The notes: a model not told the origin generated them from the letters alone. A stretch of 64,000 nt of DNA from Pelargonium tetragonum (GCA_036897445.1 JAYMTL010000074.1:1-64000), one strand, 5' to 3'. Counted from the stretch's first letter, positions 1-12,803 are shown. Made by a program: numbers and translations.

Positions 1-2397
1 TGACAGTTTTTTATTCCAAATCTGTAACATCTGAATTTCGATCAAATCACACATCGCAGTATACTAGCTTTTCTAATACGGAATTCTTATTTGTAAAAAC
101 ACTTTACTTAAATACTAAATTCAGAGGCTCTCTAAATGAGTAGTTCAAAACTTCACTAGCAATAGTCTTCGAAAGTCCTTTCTAAAAACTTGATAAAGTT
201 CGCAGACTTACTTACATAAACACACTTCGAAAAAGCCCAGTATTATTTACCCTTAAGCACTTACCAATCCTTTAGAATAGCTCTACCTATCATTTTTAAT
301 CTACTCTGTATCCTATTCATAATACCTTGCTTATTTAGAAGAAAAGTAGCTACCGGAAGTAAGACGGTAAGGGTTCCAAATCCTCTAATCTAAATACATA
401 AATTCAAATAACAGGCTTTACCTCATTTACTTACTTACTGGAAAATCCTAACCCCTAATCCTCTCTAGCGGCATCTTCCTGCAATACCTGCAGCCTAAGC
501 CGTGGCTAAACTCTTCTCTATATACCTACCCGCAGACTTTGGCCTAGCTGCTCTTTGCTTTTATTTCTTTCTATTTCTTTACTTCTTAGTTGTTAGTTAT
601 TATATAGTATTTGCTTGTGTATTCATTTTAGTACACCCCAACGATCTAGTAGTTTTACTTGCTTCTTTTTTGACTTAGGTGGCTTTTTCTACTCCTCAGG
701 ATCACAATCTTCTAGCCAATTTAGTGATCTGTACTCTTTTTCTGTTGCTACGTCCTAATTCACAGAGGAGCTTGAGAAAAGGTAATAAAAAGGAGGAGTG
801 ACTACTCCCGGATACTCTTGGAAGTTAGATCCTATGTTTCAGTTATTTAGGCAAGAAATAGAAAAAGCTTTCTAAAGACCGGTTTGTACTTTGGGAGTTC
901 TAGAACTGAGATATAGAAGCAAGCCTGGTAATTTGATTAGAAAGAAGGTAAAAGGAGCTCTTTAGTTAGAGAAGATAGGAGTTTAGTACAAACCACCTTA
1001 AGGGGGTATCCTGACTGAGTATATAGGGCCACATGCTAGGCTTTGGATTATTCGAATGAATCCGTATACCTAAATATTTAGTCTTTATTGAACTTTTAGA
1101 TAGGGTAATAAGGATAGGAAGAAGTTTCTGCTACCGACGGGAACCCTGTGAGGGAGGTTAAAATATTAAATAGTTATAGATAGAACAGGAATACCGTATA
1201 ACCTATAGTTTCTTAATTACCTTGTTTCTTATCTTTTGTTAACTTTAACTATCTCTGGAAACGCATTATAGTTTTGACTTTTAAACTTTAACCAAGAATG
1301 GGAGAATTTTGAAGCCTTTAGACTTTTTCTTTCCTTAAATCACGCGTTCTCAATACCTAAAGAGGCCCTTATTTCCTTACATTCTCTATACCTTTTTGAC
1401 TTTTCACCTGTAGCTTTAACGAAAATCATCCCTATCTTATAGGCTCAACCCTTCCCTAGTTATTCCTCAGAACTAGACTCACTACCCCCTTAATCCTTAA
1501 TATAGACTAAAGACTAAGGAATCCTGTAAACAGCACTTAAGTCAACTCCTTTTACAAGACAACTTTCTCTATATTATCTCTTTGGATTTTCTGTAAATAA
1601 TCTTCCCCTTTCCGGGTTTCCTGGATAGAACTTTCGTTTCTTATAGGATTCTAATCAACTGTAATGGATACTCTTTATTCTATTATGAGTCAAATAAGAA
1701 AGATAGTTATTTCATGTAAGTTTCATGGCTAGCTTTCTTCATTTTCCTTTTTGTGTAGTCAATTCTCTTGTTCCTAAAGCGGAGGAAAAAGGGATGGTTC
1801 CCTTTACCCTTTGTTTTAGGAGGTTCTATTTAGTTGATGGAAGTGATCTGAATCTCTTCTAGTAATCCTCACTTTATTTCGATCAATCTTAGATTCAGTA
1901 TCTTGCTTTCAATTAATCCATAAGAAGGATCTCTTTGATAAGTGTCTCTAACAGAATATAAGCTCCAAAAGGTTTTGTCAAAACCGCAAATCTATAGATA
2001 AGGGGGCATCTAACTGCAAAGTAATAACTTAAAGTGAGTAATAGGTTCAAGTCATTTGAATAGTATTAAATACTCTTGTTTTCTTAGTGGTTCTTCTTTT
2101 TTATTGTAAGCAAGGCAGCTTCCGAAACAAGAATAAAGTCTATTTTTTAATTCTAAGGGTCTTTGGTAAACAGTTTACTGGGCAGGATACTTGTGTTTTA
2201 TATGGCAAGGGGTTCCCCTTAGCTTAAAGGCGGGTTTTTTATTCCAGAAATTTTTAGTTAAAGCAACATTAAGTAGCTATAAAGTTAAGGTAGAGTCTTT
2301 TTACCGGGGTAATAAAAAGTGTTTAAGCCCCGGTTCTTATGAAAGTGAATTTCTTAGGAAGAGTAGGACTATCTATACCTAACTGTTAGGAATTTCC
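1..2397. other. No gene seen
   Basis: AT-rich sequence with scattered GG..CC mini-palindromes. The only open frame above 60 codons (2191-2382) covers the palindrome at 2207 and has no recognisable content. Confidence 0.6.
2207..2220. repeat. Small palindrome AAGGGGTTCCCCTT
   Basis: Six-base arms around TT. A clear member of the dispersed GG..CC mini-palindromes. Confidence 0.5.
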
Positions 2398-2730
2398 TTT
2401 CGACTAATAATAGAAATATATATAGAAGACTATCTACCCTTATATAGTATATATATATTACTGACTATAAAATAGTATAAATATTAGTTACACTAGGCAA
2501 CAAGAAGACTCCTAAGAAAGGTATATCTCATAAGAAGGGTATAGCTAAGGAGGGAGGTCTTGTACGTATACAGCTACGGAATAAGCTATAGGCGGCTAAG
2601 GCAGCTATCAAGATACAAGTACAGAGTGCAAGTATTATGAAAAATAAGATGATGAAAGGTATGAATAAGAAACAAAGTAAGCAGTAGATGCTGGCTATAA
2701 GGTATAAATGTATATTCATTACTAATAAAA
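2398..2730 (+). repeat. Purine-element copy: TA tract then purine tract
   Basis: A TA-rich tract (2398-2470, with an alternating TA run near 2446-2459) is followed by a purine-rich tract to about 2730 with the words GCTAAGG, AAGATACAAG and GTAGATGCTGGCTATAAGG. The complementary strand is open for 63 codons and would give an almost wholly hydrophobic peptide. That follows from the T/C-rich antisense and is not evidence of a gene by itself. Confidence 0.5.
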
Positions 2731-4164
2731 CGGGAAAGCTAGAGGAGGTCCTTGCTGGATTAGAACCCGTGTCTTTTAGTTTGTCTTTTGTACACTTTAA
2801 AAAGCTAATTTGTGGGTGCTGTAGTGTAGGGGGTCCTTCCTAACTAAAATGCCTTTTTTAACCTTTCCTTCTTAAATTACTAAATTTATTGGCTTTATTC
2901 CTAATTCTAGTGTATAGCGGAAATTCTGCGAGGAAGCTTTACTTGCTTACAGAACTCTCAAAAGTCTCTTTTCGGAGTGTAAGAGGAGTGCCCCGTAGAC
3001 CAAGGGGGGGACCCTTAGAAAGCTTTATTATACCCAATTGTTGGGGTTAGACTAGGATACTACTCTTGATTCTTCATCTCAATTGGGTCGAAGAACTAGA
3101 AGATAGAATAAGGCAAGTTTACTTGACTGCATGCATTTACGTGAAATATCTTTCCCCATTTATAGTTTGACTACTCTTTTCTTCTGAGGATTTCCTTGTA
3201 AAACTTTCTACAAATTTTCAAGGCAGTTTAAAATAAAATATTCTTAACTTGTCACCTTAGAACTCTTTTTAATGAAACTAATAGCAAACCCCCTCACTTA
3301 AGAAAAGGTTTGAATACCTAGAATATCTAGGAAGAGAACCCTTTCAGGCAGCTGCTATACTCCACTCCGTACTTTTACTGGACTTACTTAACTTATAATC
3401 CTGTCCAGTTTGGGCTAATCTATAAGAAAAAGACCCCGGGAAGAAAAGGAAGAACCTCCCCAATTCCCTCAAATATCTTTAAAAGCAAAAACTTTGTCTT
3501 TTAAAATTCCTTTTGTCTCTATAGAAGTCTACCCCCTGTAAAGGGCTTCCTTTTTGTGTTTTCTATTTGCTTTATTTTTATTACTTAAAAATCCCCTTGA
3601 ATTTAAATAAAAAAGTCATGTAATTACAATTTGATCCAAATCTACCTTAATTTAACCTACTCGTTTTAGGGATACTTTTTTATAAATAAGAACCCAAAAC
3701 TTCACAATTTCTAATCTTCAAAGGCTTTTAGAGTCAGTATTTACTATGTTTTTTTTGTTTGAATGTTGTTACTAGTGCAGATTTGGAAGGAAAGCCCCTT
3801 TTCATATTTCGAGCACTTCTTTTTATTTTATAAGGCTGGATTTCGGGAACTTTTTTTTTAGTTACATAGTATTATAGTCTTTGTTTTTTAGTTACTCTAT
3901 TCCCTTGTTAGGAACTAATATATTACCTATATAGTTATTGTATTACTCTATACTTTAATTTAATTAGTCTTTATAAACTAACATAAAATTTGTACTCGAA
4001 TAAGGGAATTCCTTTCTAAGGATTTGCTTCTATTAGTTTCATTTAATAGTAATAGGGGCTGGTTTAAGCAATAAGATGTTCTTCCCCAGTTCCTCAAATA
4101 TTTTAATATCTTTTTTAGAGATTAGCCTAAATTAGAAAGGGATTTTTGATGGATGAAGTAAGTC
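2731..4164. other. No gene seen
   Basis: Holds a T-arm-like word on the minus strand near 2760-2772 (GGGTTCTAATCC), but no anticodon arm at the expected distance, and a run of seven G at 3004-3010. Otherwise featureless. Confidence 0.55.
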
Positions 4165-4520
4165 TACTATATATAACCGTAGTAAATAAGTATATCTCTC
4201 TCTTTATAGGGACTCAGATTTTAGTAAGAAAAAGTGCCAAATAAAACGGAAAAGGATACATACTTAGTATAGGTTTTACAAGCTAAAAGGTAGGGTTCTT
4301 AACAAACAGAAAGAGTACTAAACTAAAGGAAGAAAGGTATTAAGAAAGCAAGTAAGTCAAGAACAAGCCCATATCCTAAGAATACAGCAGTTACAAAGAC
4401 TAATAAGACAGGGCGCCCATAGGAAGAGTCTAGTTTATAAGGTACTACATACATCTGGTTATAAGAAAGTGGGGGTAGGTGTTACACATAAAAGCGAGAA
4501 AGAAGGTAAGAGTATGAATA
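4165..4520 (+). repeat. Purine-element copy
   Basis: A TA-rich start (4165-4200) is followed by a purine-rich tract with AAGAAAGCAAGTAAGTCAAG and ACAAAGACTAATAAGACAG, words typical of the family. Same internal order as the copy at 2398. No open frame of note. Confidence 0.45.
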
Positions 4521-5879
4521 AGGGGTTGGGCTATACTCTAAAATCTACTGTGCCTTTGCCTTTTTAGTAGTTTACGAGACCCGGTTATGTTATAGTAAAT
4601 CTTTTTTTAGGTCTAAATCCAGGTATTAAGTAATTTAAGATTGGAAGCATAGATTGCGTTGTATACTAAGTCTAGTATACAACCTTCCCCCTAGGATACT
4701 TACAAATTTGACAGGGGCTTCCATCACAAATAAAGAATCGCTTAAATAGAAGCAAAAAACAACTAAGATACAAAGTGTTGAATATAACCTCCCAATACAC
4801 TATAACCAAGTTTGAGCGCAATGCCCAAGAGATGCCGAAGGTTGAAATCGCGCAAGCCTCTAACTATTTAGCAATTAAATTAACTGTAAAGACCCAGTAC
4901 TATCTTCTTAGAGTCCCCCGCATCTTTACATATGTCTGCGAAAAGGCATCTTAGGTTATCCTAGTTTAATAGCTAAGCCAGGGCCCATGTATCAGAATTT
5001 GATCTTTAGAAGGCCCTCTTTCTCTTTATTAAGAGTTTTTTTAATAGAAAAGGAATTTCTTTTTTGATAACAAATTTAAGGATTCTTTATTATATTATAT
5101 AAAAATTTTCTAAATCTCGCCTTGGCCAGTAAAGTAACAAAAGGTAAAGTATTCAACAAACCCAGTAAAGAGGGCTTTACCCGTAACTTTCTTATTAGAA
5201 TTAGAAAGAGGAGCAGAAGGAGTAGGAGCTAAACCCTTCCTTTTGTTGTTATAGGTTGGGCCTGTTGTACTCTTCTTGTTCCCTGTACCTATTGCGTGCC
5301 TTTCCTGTCATAGGTTATTTTCTTGTATGAGTGTCTTAGTTGTTTAGGGTGTTTTGTAAGGTGTTTTATCTCTAGATTTAGATAAGCAATCTAAGGCAAT
5401 TTAGCTAGGGGAGTTTTCTATATCCAGTTTTCAAAGCTAAGAAGAAACTTTTTTTAATTACCAAGATACAGAGTAAGATAGAGCTAAAGAATACAAGTAC
5501 AAGTCTAGCTTTGTTAAGAAAGCTCAAAAGACTCATAGGAAAGAATTTTTAGAGAATTTACTTGTTAATAATCTTTCCTTATAGGCTGAAAAGTGAGGAA
5601 CACGCAAAAGCCCTATCCCTTGTATCCCTTAAAAAGGACCCCTAAACTAAAAAAAGAAGAACTTCCTTAGCCCGAGAACTCTCCTATTCCTTTACTAAAA
5701 TACAGGAAATTCCTTACTTCAGTTCCTTATAAAGAAAAGAATTGAAAGGCTCCTTACAGCCACCAATTACTTTGTTTGTTACTCTTACCGACTTCCTTCT
5801 TCTAGGGCCTCTAGCGAACTTTCTCTTACTAAAAAGGATATGGGCTACTTTAGGAAGTCCCTTATAAATGAAAATGAAG

Positions 5880-6145
5880 AGTCGATAAGCAATAAGAAGA
5901 GTTGAGTTCCAATAAGGTAGTACAGGCTAGAAGAAGAAAGCTCTTTCCCTTAAACCAGGTGTAGTTACGGATCTCCCTATTAATAAGAGAAACAAACTCT
6001 TAGGACTAAGCTAAGACAGCTGTGCACAAGACTAATAAGATACATAGTAAGAAAGCGGGAATAAGACATCTACAAAAGCTAAGAAGAAAACAAGAATATA
6101 GAAGAAGAAGGGTGATACTAAGTATCCCTGTTTATCTAGAATTAC
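5880..6145 (+). repeat. Purine-element copy ending in CCCTGTTTATCTAGA
   Basis: Purine-rich from about 5880, with GTACAGGCTAGAAG and ACTAATAAGATACATAG. It ends with CCCTGTTTATCTAGA (6126-6140), which is repeated exactly at 57585-57599 at the end of another copy. Motif copy 1 follows within a few bases. A weaker purine stretch lies at 5460-5560. Confidence 0.5.
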
Positions 6146-6163
6146 TTAATTAATTACATTACC
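6146..6163 (+). promoter_or_regulatory. Conserved motif TTAATTACATTACC, copy 1
   Basis: Reads TTAATTAATTACATTACC, then TCCGCTCCGC. It begins a few bases after the 3' end of a purine-rich element, directly after the shared word CCCTGTTTATCTAGA. Function unknown; an RNA 3'-processing, termination or promoter site is inferred from its recurrence and from the copy at the tRNA-Cys end. Confidence 0.7.
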
Positions 6164-6280
6164 TCCGCTCCGCTACAGAAGAGTCATGTATTATTAATTT
6201 CATTATCCCTAAGTTACTATCCTATCTATGTCAGTAACACCAGGGGGACTTGAGGGATATCCCTTAAACAAAAAAAGAAT

Positions 6281-6560
6281 ATAAAAGTATACTACATATC
6301 TAATGCTTATACTATAGATAAGATAACTACTCTAATTAGGTAATATAACTTGTTCTAGAGAATACTTTAGTAAGTACAGGCTGCAATAAACAGCAGAGAA
6401 TACAGGGATAGCCCAAAAGACTGGTGCAGCCCTTAAAAGAGTATGAGAAAGACTAAGAGGAGAGCACTATAGCAGCCCTGGTGAGACTATAATAACACAA
6501 GAAAGAAGAGTCTAGCGAAGAAAGTTTTATCTCCGAGGAATATAAGGAAATGGGTGCACA
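6281..6560 (+). repeat. Purine-element copy
   Basis: A TA-rich tract at 6281-6350 precedes purine-rich sequence with AGTACAGGCTGCAATAAA and GAGAAAGACTAAGAGG. It follows motif copy 1 by about 120 bp on the same strand. Confidence 0.45.
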
Positions 6561-8130
6561 AGAAAAGGTTTCCATTTTTAGGTGTAAATAGCTAAGACTT
6601 CTTAAGTTTATTGGAATTTCTTACTGAGAGCCTAAGCTTTTTAAAGGCAGTAATTGAAAGCTATAGGGTACGGTGGCTAAGAGAGTTCGGGTTTAAGGAT
6701 TTCTAGTACAAGTTATAGGCCTCACAAGAGGGGATTTCTCAGGCTATTATTAAAACTAAGTCAAACTTACCCCGTCTGGAATATACATAAAGGGTTGTCT
6801 TGCTAGGGAAACTTTAACCCAAATTGCCTAAAGTTTTTATTAGTAAAAGGGAGGGCTTCTCGAATCTATAATTAAATCCAAGTTTCTAGATCTACTGGAC
6901 TACCGCCTTATTTCCTGCGAATACAAACTTTTAACTTTAACTAAAACCCTGTTTGGTATCAACTTTAGGTTATATTTAACGACAAAGACTTTTGTTCGGG
7001 GGCTCCCCGTAAAAGGAAGTCCCTATTTTTGTGCACTTTACCTTAGTATTCTTAAAAAAAGACACATGAGTAAGAGTTCTAAATCAAGTAAGTGTTTTTC
7101 CTATAGGACTTGCTGTGAGAACTACTTTATTTTATTTCCGCGGGAAACTCTCTGACTGCGCGCTTAGTATAAAGGGTGCAAAACTATGAAATGAAAATTC
7201 ACTAAACTCCACTTCGTTAGATATATCTCTATATCTCTGACTTGTTTTTGTAAACTATAAAAAAATTCTCTTGTAATATCTTCTACAATTAGGTACAAAT
7301 GGAATACCTAAAATGATAAGACTAGGGTTTCGTTGGTTTGAAATGTACAAGCGCTCTATATAAACTGTTGAAGATGGGTCTTGTACTCCATTAACGTTTC
7401 TATATGAAGTATAACACACTCTAATTATATTTGCTCAAAATAGGGCTTTTAGGGGGCGCTTTGGTGAACCTTTGATTCTATACCCTTTTGTATTACCTAT
7501 TATATATCTATAAGAAAAATAGCTTGATTGAATAAAACACGAATACTGGATACAATGAGAAAAAGATTAAAAGGGATATTCTATATAAGTGATTCTAGCG
7601 CGTACTCCCCCAAGTCTTTATTAAAGAGAAGTTAATTTCCTCTAACTGAGATGCCCAACGCCACGCTTTACCTTTCTCACTTATATAAAAAGAAATTGAG
7701 TTATATAGGAGCCCCTTTTTGAAGCGAGTTACTCCCCCCTAAATGCAATTCTCCTATTGCTAATTTCCAGGTTTTTCGCGAAAATGCTTATATTCTTCAC
7801 TTTCTTATTTGTCAATTCTAAGGTTAAGAAGGTTGCTTTTTTTACACGTTCCAGAATCCACTGAAAACTTTAGCTGGGATTTAGCTCGAAGGGGTGTAGA
7901 GTTATCGTTTCACAGGGGTTTATATACCCAATGAGGGGGATCCTTTTCATGGTACTAGTATTAGTAGATTAACCAGATGGATGGAAGATGTGTCCTTTGT
8001 GAAGTAGATGTTCTTAGTTTAATATTTAATATATGTTTGGTCTTTCCTTAAGCAGAGTCCTTATTAATAGAGTGGAGTTTCTTATTAAATAAAAGAAAGA
8101 GTTATAGAGTTTACGCTTTAAATTTGCCTG

Positions 8131-8190
8131 CAGGGTTCCTTAGTACGAGAAACAGAATATGCAAATAGATCTTATACGCACCACTGCTTT
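8131..8190 (+). other. Weak large-subunit rRNA-like patch
   Basis: TAGTACGAGA (8141-8150) equals the core of the sarcin-ricin loop of large-subunit rRNA, and ACGCACCACTG (8176-8186) resembles ACGCATCACTG, which follows it in bacterial 23S rRNA. The gap is about 25 nt against 13 in E. coli, and neither flank aligns further. It could be a fragment of a broken-up or decayed rRNA gene, or coincidence. Listed because the two words come in the right order. Confidence 0.18.
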
Positions 8191-9388
8191 GGTCTTGTTA
8201 AGTTGGAATTGAGTAAGGAGTTTAAAAGAAAAGGGTGTGAGATCCTGGTTACAGTTTCCTTAGTCCGTTCTACCCAAAAATGTGCGAGGTGTGGCTTGAT
8301 AAATTTTTTCTCTGCAGTATAAGGAAAATATCACGAAGTTTTTTACTCCCTTATTCCGGGAACCTAAAGTATTTGAAACACCTGTTGAGCGAATGCTGTA
8401 ATAAATTTGAAGGGTATTAAGCCCTGTTTTATTCTATATAAGCAAGTCTTATCTATAATTATGAGTTTCCTTAACCAGGAGAATTTATTCCCCCAAAAAA
8501 GAATTTTGGAAATTCGTAGGTTCGGCCTTTCTCCTATAACCCAAGGGCCTAAATGAAACCCAGGTTTTCTATAAGTTTTTCTCATTATACGATATTGCAA
8601 AACTATAAGTAAGAATTTGGCCGGCGACTCTTTCGTACAGATACTTTATAGGAAGAGTATAACGAATTTGTCAAATCCCAACTTTGCAACTTAAAAGATT
8701 AAATAACTACACGGAAAAGAATCCCAACAATTTTATATCGCATAGAAAGGGCGTTTTCTAGAGCTTCATTCTCAACAAGTCTCAAGCTTGTTAATATAAC
8801 TAAGTAACTAAGTTATTACCGAGTCAGTACACAGGCACATCCCTTTGGGAGCCTTATACCACAGAATTTTATAGTCTTTTTCTTAGTGTCTTAATATTCT
8901 TGTAGTTTTGCGCCATTTCTTTATTTATTATCCTTTACGCGGCTTACTAAAGAATTACAACTACTTAGGTACTTAGGTTTTCCAGAGCATGTAGACGAAT
9001 AGGATTTTCCTCCCTACAACTTTTTGAAATAAGCTTCCTACTTTAATCTCAAACTCTGCTTTTTAATTTGAATTGGGATTATACCCATGTTTCCGATATT
9101 CCTTTTTCTTGTGTTACGTTTTGCCTTTATTATATAGCTTTTTTCTCAAGGACTTGTAAAGGGGCTTTTTTGTTTTATTTAAATTAGTCAGACCTACCTG
9201 GTGTTAATGTTAAAAAATAAAGATATTTATTCTGGAGGCATCTCTTATCTATACAAGCGACTCAATTTTGACTATATATAAGATATAAGGAAATTCTTAA
9301 AGTTTAAAGTTCTGGACAAGGAGCTGCTTGTATTAACCCCTTATCTTTGTGCAAATCTTAGATGCATTTTTAAACAATCACAATAAAT

Positions 9389-9803
9389 TTGTATTTTATA
9401 CTTAGAAAGCAATCCTCGGTTGCGAAAGACCCCTATCTAAACAATTATTATAAAACAATTATAACGATAAAAAAGCAGAAAAGCTTTTTTAGTATAAAGA
9501 AACTCGAGGAGCGCAAACTCCAGAAATTCCTTTATCAGAATTTGCAGTGTACCCTGAAATACAAAGGAGTACCTTACAACTATACAGGGGTCTTTTTAAA
9601 TAGATATGGACAAATTAAAAACTGGGATTTTTAGGACGATTAAGGCGTTCTATTCAAAAAAGAAAAATTTTTCCTGGCCGGACTCAAGAATCATCCAAAA
9701 ATCTCACTTTAGAATTCTATACAAGTGTATAATAAAGGGTTGCACAGGATATATTACGAGAAGTATTATATCCCTGAGACCTGCCATTACCGAAAAGTTG
9801 TAA
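9389..9803 (+). other. Two overlapping small open frames
   Basis: Frame 9389-9634 (81 codons, TTG start) is overlapped by 9606-9803 (65 codons, ATG start) in another frame. Both would be basic, K/Y/N/I-rich peptides (for example KGVPYNYTGVFLNRYGQIK, then FRTIKAFYSKKKNFSW). Similar composition across the overlap would fit one decayed gene with a frame change. No motif of intron maturases, homing endonucleases or ribosomal proteins was recognised. Each frame alone is of a length expected by chance. Confidence 0.15.
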
Positions 9804-10789
9804 TTACGAAACCTTTTATTTAAATTTAATACTTAGCGGGAACCCTTAAAAGAGGGAGGACTTGTGAGGGGAATTAAAAAGCATTTCTAACGGGAAACTT
9901 TGTAATTAGAAAGAAAATATATACAACACTTTATTTTACTTTTACCAGGGCTCTCCTATTCGGTACAAAATTTATAAGTTCGGTTTCTGTTATTCAAAAA
10001 TGAACTTTCCCAATACTTCAAAATTTTTCAAAGGAGCAGTAGTTACTAAATCTCCGCCTTTTCTTTATTTTTAGTTCTAAAGCCCTCAGAATAAAGAAGC
10101 TCGTAAAATTGCATTACTTTAAAGTTTTTCTTTGAATAAGGTTAAAAAGAAGGGATTGGAGAGAGAATCTAACTAGCAAACCAAGAAATTTTTGTCTAAA
10201 TTTTAAGCGACTCCTTTTCTATTTCAACGTGAGTGAGGAGAACCTAGGTATTTAAGCTATTGATTTTTTACAAGAATTTTACAAGAAAGAAATAGAGAGA
10301 TATTACCGATTATAAAAAGGGTGGAGATTTTTAAGTCATGGAAAAGCAGGCTGTAACTGATAATATTTAGACCGGGAAACAAGACGAGATAGGAGTTTAT
10401 ACTTCATTTTATTTAGACTACCTTAAAAAAGTATTTGTAACTTTCACTGCATACGAGGCTTTAGCACTTTTATTATAGCATAACATGAGATTTAATACAA
10501 AGGGCCTCCTTAAACAACCAGCACTTATAAATAGAAAACAGGACCAACATAGCTTAAAGTACTAGAATTAATTAAGCTTTTTAAAACAACAAGGGGCATC
10601 TATTATATCAATATTAGACCTTCAAAGCCTTTACTACTCTGGGACAATTCTATAAAAAAAGTACTGAATACTTCACTAGTCAAGAGGGCGCTTATAGCTG
10701 AGCTAAATCGTGGGCGTAACGATGACCTTACAGATTGGATATATACTATGAGTCGCGAAAACCCCTCCCACTAAAATTTAACATGTCTA

Positions 10790-10925
10790 GTTCTAAAGAA
10801 GGATTTAGCTACAAAGAAAAGATAGGTATAGCTCAGAAGAGCAGTAAAAACTAGAGAGTTGTGAAGGTTAAGACTAAGACATTAAGTCAAGAAGAGTTTA
10901 TAAAGTAAGTCAGTATACTCAATAC
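10790..10925 (+). repeat. Purine-element copy before motif copy 2
   Basis: Purine-rich, with GGTATAGCTCAGAAGAGCAG, AAGACTAAGACATTAAGTCA and AGAAGAG. GTATAGCTCAG resembles a tRNA D arm, but no further tRNA parts follow. It ends just before a motif copy, as the 5880-6145 element does. Confidence 0.45.
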
Positions 10926-10929
10926 ACTA

Positions 10930-10943
10930 TTAATTACATTACC
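10930..10943 (+). promoter_or_regulatory. Conserved motif TTAATTACATTACC, copy 2
   Basis: Exact TTAATTACATTACC followed by T. As with copy 1, it lies just downstream of a purine-rich element (10790-10925) of the same strand. Confidence 0.7.
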
Positions 10944-11188
10944 TACCTTTCGGGTGCCTGACTAACTAAGGAAATCCCTATTAAGAGACTTCCAAAAATC
11001 TAATAATAGCTATCAAGGCTAAGAGTAAGGCTTTCTTATGAAAGTTATCCTTGTATCTCTTAATAAAAGAAGGTTTATAGCTACAAAGCTTCTTTAGACA
11101 TGTCTTCTTAAACTCTCTTAATCTTAAAAATACCGAGCACCTGAACTGAAGAGGATTTACTAGAACTCTTTTTTGACTTACTAATTTT

Positions 11189-11203
11189 AGCTACAGAATA
11201 CAG
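11189..11203 (+). repeat. 15-bp direct repeat, copy 1
   Basis: AGCTACAGAATACAG, identical to 39205-39219. Both copies are followed by ACAA or TACAAAA and then GTTC-AATC (AAAGGTTCTAATCGCA here), so the shared unit probably extends to about 35 bp. The tail looks like a T arm, but no tRNA fold was found. Confidence 0.6.
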
Positions 11204-11589
11204 ACAATACAAAGGTTCTAATCGCACAGTATATATATAATATAGAATAGAAGCTTCTTAAATTCTATATTAGAATTTCCTTATTCCTAGCCTTTTATAT
11301 TTACCCTAGACTTTTGTTAGGAACATGAAGTCTTTATTTTATGTGTATGTCTTAACTGTTTTAGATTTTGCCTTCCCTATGAAAAGCAAAACCGTAAGGA
11401 ATGAGGAATTTGAAGACTTTCTATATGAGTTCTGGGACACCTGTAAATACAACGCTATAACTTAAGCCACGTGGAAACTTTCTTTTCTACTGCATTTATT
11501 CACACAAAAGCATGAGGAACCTCGTAAAAAGTTACTAAGAACCGCTTTAACTAGCTAAAGGGTTGACAAAGCTGAAACTTGGGTTTAAT

Positions 11590-11719
11590 CATACGTATGC
11601 TTAACTAGTCCTCTTAGAGTTTATTCCCTAAGTCTTTCTCTTCTCCTAGCCTGTACTTATAACCTGTACTACCTGGTTTCTGTACCCCTACTTTGTTAAC
11701 CTTCTTAAGGGATCCCCTT
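11590..11719 (-). repeat. Purine-element copy, minus strand
   Basis: The minus strand is purine-rich and carries ACAGAAACCAGGT (11671-11683), an exact match to 36879-36891 on the plus strand, plus GTACAGGCTAGGAG as in the 5880 copy. At its 5' edge on the minus strand lies the small hairpin AAGGGATCCCCTT (11707-11719). Confidence 0.5.
11707..11719. repeat. Small palindrome AAGGGATCCCCTT
   Basis: Near-perfect palindrome around GGATCC, followed by a T-run, at the edge of a minus-strand purine element. Confidence 0.5.
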
Positions 11720-12803
11720 TTTATTTAACCCATGTTTTAATACACAAATGAAATTTCAACCATATAGGTAAGGTAGTTGGTAGCCGAATTACTATGCTGC
11801 TTTTAACTGGATTTCGGGAAGGTTAATCTCATAGCTAGTTAAAAAACTCTTTGTGATATAAAGAAGTTTGCTATTTTACTAAATTGACTGCCTAAATTAA
11901 TTCTTACAAGTAAATAAAGAAAGATCGAAATTTGGAAGCTTTTAACCCTAAATAAAGTTAAGTACTGGGCGCCTAGATGGATATTTTCTAAATCCCTTTT
12001 CTACTTTTGAAGGACAATAATTCATAAGTTTTCAAATAAAAGAAAGGACTCTCGTTTTATCGAAGAAAGGGGGCCCCTCTATAAGTATAAGTAGCTTTTT
12101 CTAAAACTCCCCTACACAAGAACCTCTTATGTTTTCAAGGAGTGTTCCCGTATTTTAGATATAAAGTTTACAGATCCATTTATCAAACTGTCACCGCTGG
12201 GCTAAGGCAGCTACTGAGTAATTAAATTCTTACTTAAGCTTTCACACAACTCCACAGGATTCCTCGAATAAAATTAGACTCTTGGACTCTAAATAATTAA
12301 AAGACAGTAATCTTATATTTTATCTTATCCAAAAGCCTGATAAAAAGAAAAATTTAGGTTTTTTAAACATTCTCCTATAGGGTCTAATGGAGTATTTAAG
12401 AGCGGCTATTCCAGTTAAATTTCTGTCCTGTAGATATTTTTCTAGATGAGGTTTCAACCTCTAATAGGAGCTAAGAGGTTAACTTATACCAAATTTCAAA
12501 AAACAAGTAAAGGGGACTAATCAAGGCAATACTAAACGGAAAGCTATCTATCAAACAAGTCTGTGTCTATACTAAAATGACCTTTACAAAGATAAGGAGT
12601 GGCTTTTTAGAGCGCGTCCGACTAAATTAGACTGACTATATCTTTCCCTTCAGAGTAGGAGTTCCGTACTTGTATGGGTTCTCATTATTTAGAAATCCCT
12701 TTTTGTTTTCGGGCAATTTAGGCAAATGGGTAACCTTAAGGCATTTATAAATAATTGTGATTGCTGAGGAGTTAAGAAATTGTCTTTTCTAGTAGGATCC
12801 TCT

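Larger units (their letters stand above)
6561..10789. other. No confident gene
   Basis: Apart from the rRNA-like patch near 8141 and the paired frames at 9389-9803, nothing stands out. A D-arm-like stretch on the minus strand near 10680-10715 (TAGCTCAGCTATAAGCGC) has no matching T arm. Confidence 0.5.

Noticed and set aside
2750-2800. T-arm-like GGGTTCTAATCC on the minus strand
   Set aside because: The expected anticodon loop position reads AAGACAA without T33, and no D arm is present.
10665-10720. Minus-strand D-arm-like TAGCTCAGCTATAAGCGC
   Set aside because: No T arm and no paired anticodon stem at the expected distances.
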